DNA of 50,444 nt from Streptomyces acidicola (GTDB lineage: Bacteria > Actinomycetota > Actinomycetes > Streptomycetales > Streptomycetaceae). Below are positions 42,671 through 50,444 of this stretch, in pieces; the stretch's first letter is position 1, and the number at the start of each line of letters is the position of its first letter. The DNA lies in assembly GCF_009377235.1 (NCBI RefSeq), contig NZ_VMNX01000041.1, positions 1 to 50,444 on the forward strand. The letters run 5' to 3'. A program made the position numbers and the translations under genes. The notes beneath the pieces were generated by a model. It saw only the letters and a list, made by a program, of their open reading frames with translations, did not search any database and was not told where the DNA came from.

Positions 42671-44648
42671 CCTCCGCCGCCTTCGTCACCGTACGGGCGC
42701 GCGGGCCCTGGAGGAGGTACGTCAGCCCGAAGCCGCCGCCCACCACGACGGCGCCGCCGACCGCGTCCAGCACCCAGTGGTTGCCGGTCGCCACGATCGC
42801 CAGGGCCGTGAAGAACGGGTGCAGCAGGCCCAGCGCCTTCATCCACCACCTGGGCGCCAGGATCGCGATCACCAGACCGCACCACAGGGACCAGCCGAAG
42901 TGCAGCGACGGCATGGCCGCGTACTGGTTCGTCAGCGCGGTCAGCGAGCCGTAGTCGGGCTGGGAGAAGTCCTGCACGCCGTGGATGGTGTCGATGATCC
43001 CGAGGTCCGGCATCAGGCGCGGCGGGGCCAGCGGGTACAGCCAGAAGCCGAGCAGTGCGAGCAGGGTGGTGAAACCGAGGGAGGAGCGCGCCCAGCGGTA
43101 GTCGACCGGGCGGCGGACGTAGAGGACGGCGAGAACCGACAGCGGCACGACGAAGTGGAACGACGTGTAGTAGAAGTCGAAGAAGGCCCGCAGCCAGTCG
43201 ATCTTCACCACGGCGTGGTTGACCCAGTACTCGATGTCGATGAACAGGGCCTTCTCGATGTCGAGGATCTCCTGGCCGTGTTCCTCGGCGGTGGCCCGTC
43301 CGCCGGTCGCCGCGAGCCGGACCTGTGAGTAGGCGGCGTAGGTGACGCGGATCAGCAGCAGTTCGAGCAGCAGGTTCGGGCGGGCCAGGACACGGCGCAG
43401 GAACGGCAGGAGCGGGACGTGCTTGAAGCGCGTGGGGACCGGTTCCGCGTAGTCGGTCGGGATCGGCGACCGGTAGTGGGGCGAGGTGCGGGACAGGAAC
43501 GGCACGACCACGGCGGCGGCGAGCGCGGCCAGCAGGACGACGTTGTCACGCAGGGGGTACAGGGCCGCCATGTTCGGCAGCATCATCTTCGCGGGCAGCG
43601 TCATCACCAGGATGACGGCGACCGGCCACAGGTACCGGTCGGAGGCCTTCCGGCCCACCCGGCCGACCACCGCGAGCAGCACCCACAGCAGTTGGTGCTG
43701 CCAGGTCGTGGGCGACACGGCGATGGCGACACAGCCGGTGATGGCGACCGCGAGCAGCAACTGCCCGTCGCGTGCGTACCGCACGGCCCGCCGCAGGCCG
43801 GCCACGGCGACGGCGGCGCCCAGCAGCAGGAACAGCCCGATCTCCAGCGGCCCGTTGAGGCCGAGCCGGAGCAACGCGCCGTGCAGGGACTGGTTGGCGA
43901 GGTCGTCCGCCGCGCCGCCCAGGCCGACACCCGCGAGATGGTGCACCCAGTAGGTGTACGAGTCCTGCGGCATCACGGCCCAGGCGAGCGCGGTGCACGC
44001 GGCGAACGTGATCCCGGTGGACGCGGCGGCGCGCCGGCGCCCCGTGAACCACAGCAGCCCCGTGAACAGCAGCACGGTCGGCTGGAAAGCGGCCGCGATC
44101 CCTATGAGCACCCCGCTCGTCCGCTCCCCCCGGACGACGAAACACCCGGCCAGCACGAGCAGCACCGGGATGATGCTGGTCTGGCCCAGGTACAGGGCGT
44201 TGCGCACCGGCAGCGACAGCAGCAACAGGCTGACCGCGACGGGCGCGGCGAGCAGGGCGGTACGCCGGGAGGTGGGCCCCGGCAGGGCGCGGGCCGCGAT
44301 CAGGCCCAGGGCGACGACCAGGAGCAGTGTGCCGAAGGTCCAGCCCCAGCCGAGGGCCTGCTCGGCCGAGCGCGTGAGCGGTTTGAGGACGAGCCCGCCG
44401 AAGGGTGTGCCCGTGAACCGGGTCGAGTCGTACAGAGAGCCCGTCACATGCAGCACGCCGTCGGGCCCGACCCAGGTCTCCAGATCCGTCAGCCGCTCCC
44501 CCTTGGGCGTACTCAGCACGACGGTGACCTGACGTACGGTCAGGACGGCGGCGACGAGCCACAGCAGGACACGGACCGCCCCCAGCCTCGTCGCCACCAT
44601 GCCCGCCCCGAAGGCACTCCCCGGTCTGCTCTGCTCCGCGTTCGCCAC
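42627..44648 (-). CDS. Bifunctional GT87-like/PAP2-family membrane protein
   Basis: GTG 44648 with GGAGGG upstream is the likely start; 673 residues. The N-terminal ~380 residues are a GT-C type mannosyltransferase-like domain (GQTSIIPVLLVLAG, AAFQPTVLLF, SPTTWQHQLLW). The C-terminal ~280 residues are a PAP2/inositol-phosphotransferase-like domain with PSLHFGWSLWCG and GNHWVLDAVGG, the two His-containing phosphatase motifs. Such fusions are common in actinobacteria and probably act on polyprenyl- or phosphoinositol-linked glycans at the membrane. It overlaps the convergent gene by 44 bases. Confidence 0.88.
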   Translation of the reverse strand: MANAEQSRPGSAFGAGMVATRLGAVRVLLWLVAAVLTVRQVTVVLSTPKGERLTDLETWVGPDGVLHVTGSLYDSTRFTGTPFGGLVLKPLTRSAEQALGWGWTFGTLLLVVALGLIAARALPGPTSRRTALLAAPVAVSLLLLSLPVRNALYLGQTSIIPVLLVLAGCFVVRGERTSGVLIGIAAAFQPTVLLFTGLLWFTGRRRAAASTGITFAACTALAWAVMPQDSYTYWVHHLAGVGLGGAADDLANQSLHGALLRLGLNGPLEIGLFLLLGAAVAVAGLRRAVRYARDGQLLLAVAITGCVAIAVSPTTWQHQLLWVLLAVVGRVGRKASDRYLWPVAVILVMTLPAKMMLPNMAALYPLRDNVVLLAALAAAVVVPFLSRTSPHYRSPIPTDYAEPVPTRFKHVPLLPFLRRVLARPNLLLELLLIRVTYAAYSQVRLAATGGRATAEEHGQEILDIEKALFIDIEYWVNHAVVKIDWLRAFFDFYYTSFHFVVPLSVLAVLYVRRPVDYRWARSSLGFTTLLALLGFWLYPLAPPRLMPDLGIIDTIHGVQDFSQPDYGSLTALTNQYAAMPSLHFGWSLWCGLVIAILAPRWWMKALGLLHPFFTALAIVATGNHWVLDAVGGAVVVGGGFGLTYLLQGPRARTVTKAAEVSSDRETAMDRTPS

Positions 44649-44923
44649 GCCCCGTCGACCCTCCCGCCCCGCTTGTCCCGTATGTCACCATGTGCGCACC
44701 CTAAGAACTACCTCAGAGCCTCGCACTGCCCCAGGTGTGAGACGCAGGCAACCCCCACTTCACCTGACGTCTTCCCTGCTTTGGTCCGGATGACGATAGT
44801 GCGCGGAGGGTTGCGTTCACCCGCGCGAGGCGACACAGATCACAGCGGGGTTCCCCGGAGCGCGGGTTCCGCCCCGGCGGGACCAGCCGGCCACGCTGAC
44901 CGAACTGACGAAAGGCATGGTGC
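44649..44923. other. Intergenic gap before the O-methyltransferase gene
   Basis: In these 275 bases the divergent promoters of the GT87/PAP2 and O-methyltransferase genes must lie. I see short AT-rich patches (GATGACGATAGTGCGC near 44790) but no convincing -35/-10 pair and no strong inverted repeat. Confidence 0.35.
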
Positions 44924-45601
44924 ATGAGCAGAGCTGAGTCGAGGATCTGGAACGACGTCGACGCCTACCTCTCCGCCCTCCTCGCACCGGAGGACGAGGC
45001 GCTGACCGCCGCGCTGCGCGACAGCGACGCGGCCGGGCTCCCGCACATCAACGTCGCCCCCAACCAGGGCAAGCTGCTCCAGCTCCTGGCCCAGGTCCAG
45101 GGCGCCCGCCGCATCCTGGAGTTCGGCACGCTCGGCGGTTACAGCACGATCTGGCTGGCCCGCGCGCTTCCCGAGGACGGCCGGCTGATCAGCTTCGAGT
45201 ACGAGGTCCGGCACGCGGAGGTGGCCCGCCGCAACCTGGACCGCGCGGGCCTCGGCCGGCTCGTCGAGGTGCGGGTGGGCCCCGCCCTTCAGTCGCTTCC
45301 GAAACTGGCCGACGAGAACCCGGAGCCGTTCGACTTCGTCTTCATCGACGCCGACAAGGCCAACAACCGGAACTACGTCGAGTGGGCCCTCAAGCTCACC
45401 CGCCCCGGCGCGCTGATCGTCCTCGACAACGTCGTCCGGGCCGGCCGCATCACCGACGCCGGCAGCGACGACCCAGGCATCCGGGGCACCCGGGCCGCAC
45501 TGGAGCTGATCGCCTCCCACCCGAGGGTGAGCGGCACGGCGGTGCAGACGGTGGGCAGCAAGGGGCACGACGGCTTCGCGCTGGCCCGGGTGCTGTACTG
45601 A
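44924..45601 (+). CDS. Metal-dependent O-methyltransferase (COMT-like, Methyltransf_3)
   Basis: ATG 44924 has GAAAGG upstream; 225 residues, normal length. SAM motif ILEFGTLGGYSTIWLA near residue 65; ISFEYEVRHAEVA; the metal-binding acidic set in FVFIDADKANNRNYVEW and VLDNVVRAGRI. The family methylates catechol-type hydroxyls with a divalent cation. Substrate unknown; no pathway genes adjoin it. Confidence 0.9.
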   Translation: MSRAESRIWNDVDAYLSALLAPEDEALTAALRDSDAAGLPHINVAPNQGKLLQLLAQVQGARRILEFGTLGGYSTIWLARALPEDGRLISFEYEVRHAEVARRNLDRAGLGRLVEVRVGPALQSLPKLADENPEPFDFVFIDADKANNRNYVEWALKLTRPGALIVLDNVVRAGRITDAGSDDPGIRGTRAALELIASHPRVSGTAVQTVGSKGHDGFALARVLY

Positions 45602-45622
45602 CGCGCCGTCAGCCCAGTCCTC

Positions 45623-46018
45623 TCAGGCCTCGTGGTAGAAGCCCACGTTGACGCTGCGCGGGGCGGTGCGGTCCCGGATGACGAGTTCGCCGGAGCTGCC
45701 GCGCGGGAGCGTGACGGTGGTGCCGTACGGGAGCATCTGTGCCTGCTGGCCGGCCATCGCCAGGCTCACCTCGGAGGACGGCTCGGCGTGCGTGCCGCGC
45801 AGCCAGGTCACCTGCCAGTCGCCGTCGGGCCCGCACAGGAACTCCAGGTGGACCCGGGAGACGAACAGCCAGTCGTCGGGCGTGGCGAGCCGGCACACGG
45901 TCTTGTCGCGGCCCACCCGCAGCACCGTGCCCGGGTCGCTGGGCGCGTCGGCCATCAGCATCCCGGCCGTCGCCCCGGTGTCCTCCTCGGAGACCGAGGC
46001 CATGGTGAGTTCGAGCAC
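45623..46018 (-). CDS. FHA-domain-like small protein
   Basis: I use GTG 46018, five bases after GAAGGAGC, instead of an in-frame start at 46078. The product has 131 residues. Residues ~35-110 resemble an FHA domain: LRVGRDKTVCRLATPDDWLFVSRVHLEFLCG, with the Arg-x-Ser/Arg phosphothreonine loop replaced by VSRVHLEF, and TLPRGSSGELVIRD. A Thr-kinase partner is likely but none is in the window. It converges on the O-methyltransferase. Confidence 0.75.
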   Translation of the reverse strand: MLELTMASVSEEDTGATAGMLMADAPSDPGTVLRVGRDKTVCRLATPDDWLFVSRVHLEFLCGPDGDWQVTWLRGTHAEPSSEVSLAMAGQQAQMLPYGTTVTLPRGSSGELVIRDRTAPRSVNVGFYHEA

Positions 46019-46170
46019 GTGCGCTCCTTCTGGGTCACGGGTTCCGGTCTGCGCGGTCCCGCAGTCCAGAGGATCCAATAATCACTCCGCGGCGCACGCT
46101 CAGCGCACCGCCGCCGCATGATAAATCGCAGACTCGGCCGCCCGGGGCCGCCTCCGGCACAATGGGGGTC

Positions 46171-46587
46171 ATGACCGAGCGAAAGCCACCGGGTGTCAGC
46201 TTCGAGTCCTTTGTCGACAAACAGATCCGGGACGCGGAGGCGCGCGGCGAGTTCGCAACGCTTCCCGGTGCCGGGAAACCACTGAGCGGCGACGACACGT
46301 CGTACGACGAACTGTGGTGGATCAAACAGAAGATGGCCCGCGAGGGCATGTCGGTCCTGCCGCCGGCACTCGCCCTGCGCAAGGAGGCCGAGGACGCGCT
46401 CGCGGCCGCCGCGTCGGCCCCCTCCGAACGGCTCGTGCGGAAGATCGTCACAGAGATCAACACGAAGATCCGCGACATGATGTTCAAGCCCCCGCCGGGC
46501 CCGCCCCTGGGCCTCAAACCGTATGACGTGGAAGAGCTCGTCGGGCAGTGGCGCGAGCGCCGGGGGCGGGAGCGCGGCGAGGGATGA
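46171..46587 (+). CDS. DUF1992 (DnaJC28-like conserved domain) protein
   Basis: ATG 46171 is preceded by GGGGG; ATG 46162 is in frame. The 138-residue product has the family pattern FESFVDKQIRDAEARGEFATLPGAGKPL, then YDELWWIKQKMAREGMSVLPPALALRKEAE and INTKIRDMMFKPP. The function of DUF1992 proteins is not known. It lies 34 bases before the GNAT gene and may share a transcript. Confidence 0.9.
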   Translation: MTERKPPGVSFESFVDKQIRDAEARGEFATLPGAGKPLSGDDTSYDELWWIKQKMAREGMSVLPPALALRKEAEDALAAAASAPSERLVRKIVTEINTKIRDMMFKPPPGPPLGLKPYDVEELVGQWRERRGRERGEG

Positions 46588-46621
46588 AAACCGGCGGCGG
46601 GGGGCGCGGCGAAGAGACACA

Positions 46622-47197
46622 ATGACCCGCATGTCCTCGCCCGCGACCACCACCTGGTCCATCGCCCCGGAGCCCCACGACTCCCCCGTCGCCGCCGCAC
46701 TCTGGCGGGCGTACTACACGGAGGTCAGCGACCGCTGGTACCTGCTGCACGAGGGGCGCCGTACGGACTCGGACGAGCTGGAGCGCGAGGTCGCGGCGGA
46801 CACCGGGGACTACCTGGCCCCGCCCGGCGGGCTGCTGCTGGTGGCGCGGTACGGGGGCGAGCCCGTGGGCACCGCGGGCCTACGGATGCTGGACCCCGTC
46901 ACGGCGGAGCTCAAGCGGGTCTTCCTGCACGAGAGGGCGCGGGGCAGGGGCGGGGCCGCGCTCCTCGTGGCCGCCGCCGAGGACGGGGCCCGCGGCCTGG
47001 GTGCCGAGCGGATCGTGCTGGACACCCGTAACGACCTGGTGGAGGCCCGCTCCCTGTACACCCGGCTCGGCTACGAGGAGACCGAACCCTACAACCAGCA
47101 GCTCTACGCCGAGCACTGGTTCCGCAAGGACCTCACCCGGCTCACAGCCCTCACTGGACCCAGAGGTCTCACTGGACCCACAGGCCTCACGGGCTGA
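46622..47197 (+). CDS. GNAT-family N-acetyltransferase
   Basis: ATG 46622 (GAAGAG upstream) is preferred; ATG 46631 is possible. The 191-residue product has the GNAT core LLVARYGGEPVGTAGLRML, ELKRVFLHERARGRGGAALLVAAAEDGA with the acetyl-CoA loop RGRGGA, and LDTRNDLVEARSLYTRLGYEE. The last ~20 residues are a collagen-like repeat (LTGPRGLTGPTGLTG) encoded by tandem cctcactggaccca-type DNA. The substrate is unknown. Confidence 0.9.
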   Translation: MTRMSSPATTTWSIAPEPHDSPVAAALWRAYYTEVSDRWYLLHEGRRTDSDELEREVAADTGDYLAPPGGLLLVARYGGEPVGTAGLRMLDPVTAELKRVFLHERARGRGGAALLVAAAEDGARGLGAERIVLDTRNDLVEARSLYTRLGYEETEPYNQQLYAEHWFRKDLTRLTALTGPRGLTGPTGLTG

Positions 47198-47210
47198 CGC
47201 ACCTCGACGG

Positions 47211-50444
<3,234 letters not shown>

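Overview
This window reads as high-GC actinobacterial chromosome, most probably Streptomyces. The supporting signs are GC-biased third codon positions, many GTG starts, stop/start overlaps, and several Streptomyces-typical families (WXG100-type secretion substrates, MFS fused to MarR, DUF5336, a cobalamin ECF operon). I see no tRNA, rRNA, CRISPR array, insertion sequence or phage gene.

Layout. 0.1-3.5 kb: a minus-strand WXG100-like gene, a large helical substrate-like protein and a lipoprotein. 3.6-7.0 kb: a minus-strand MaoC hydratase - zinc alcohol dehydrogenase - SDR operon, with two different minisatellites in its intergenic gaps. 7.1-11 kb: a drug-type ABC exporter with its own DesK/NarL-like two-component system. 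11-17.3 kb: two MFS exporters, a methyltransferase, a cell-wall amidase and a DUF5336 protein. 17.4-18.5 kb: an F420-dependent LLM oxidoreductase. 18.5-21.7 kb: an overlapping glycosyltransferase/methyltransferase/alpha-toroid operon. 22.0 kb: a TetR regulator that I recognise as KstR. 22.7-27.3 kb: a membrane TIR/beta-propeller protein convergent with a SLATT/DUF4231-like membrane protein. 27.4-30.4 kb: a 3Fe-4S ferredoxin and aldehyde dehydrogenase, divergent from a metallo-hydrolase. 30.4-36.5 kb: a cobalamin riboswitch and its ECF uptake operon. 36.8-37.9 kb: a secreted transglycosylase and an unknown protein. 37.9-40.6 kb: a divergent fadA5-cyp125 pair. 40.6-50.4 kb: membrane glycosyltransferase/PAP2 proteins, an O-methyltransferase, FHA, DUF1992, GNAT, MFS-MarR, and the start of a zinc-ribbon membrane protein cut by the window end.

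How it fits together. Five 14-bp sites matching, or one fixed base away from, the published mycobacterial KstR operator (TnnAACnnGTTnnA) lie upstream of kstR itself, the MaoC operon, the aldehyde dehydrogenase/hydrolase pair, and both genes of the fadA5-cyp125 pair. The products cover terminal oxidation of a sterol-like side chain (P450, ferredoxin, alcohol and aldehyde dehydrogenases) and the later beta-oxidation steps (hydratase, hydroxyacyl dehydrogenase, thiolase). No acyl-CoA ligase, acyl-CoA dehydrogenase or ring-cleavage gene is in the window. The same target promoters, but not the kstR promoter, also carry a second palindrome (about TCTGAYG-N3-CGTCAGA). It also sits alone in front of the LLM oxidoreductase gene, which suggests a second, unidentified regulator. 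The most unusual single gene is the TIR protein, whose predicted topology puts TIR inside and the propeller outside the cell.
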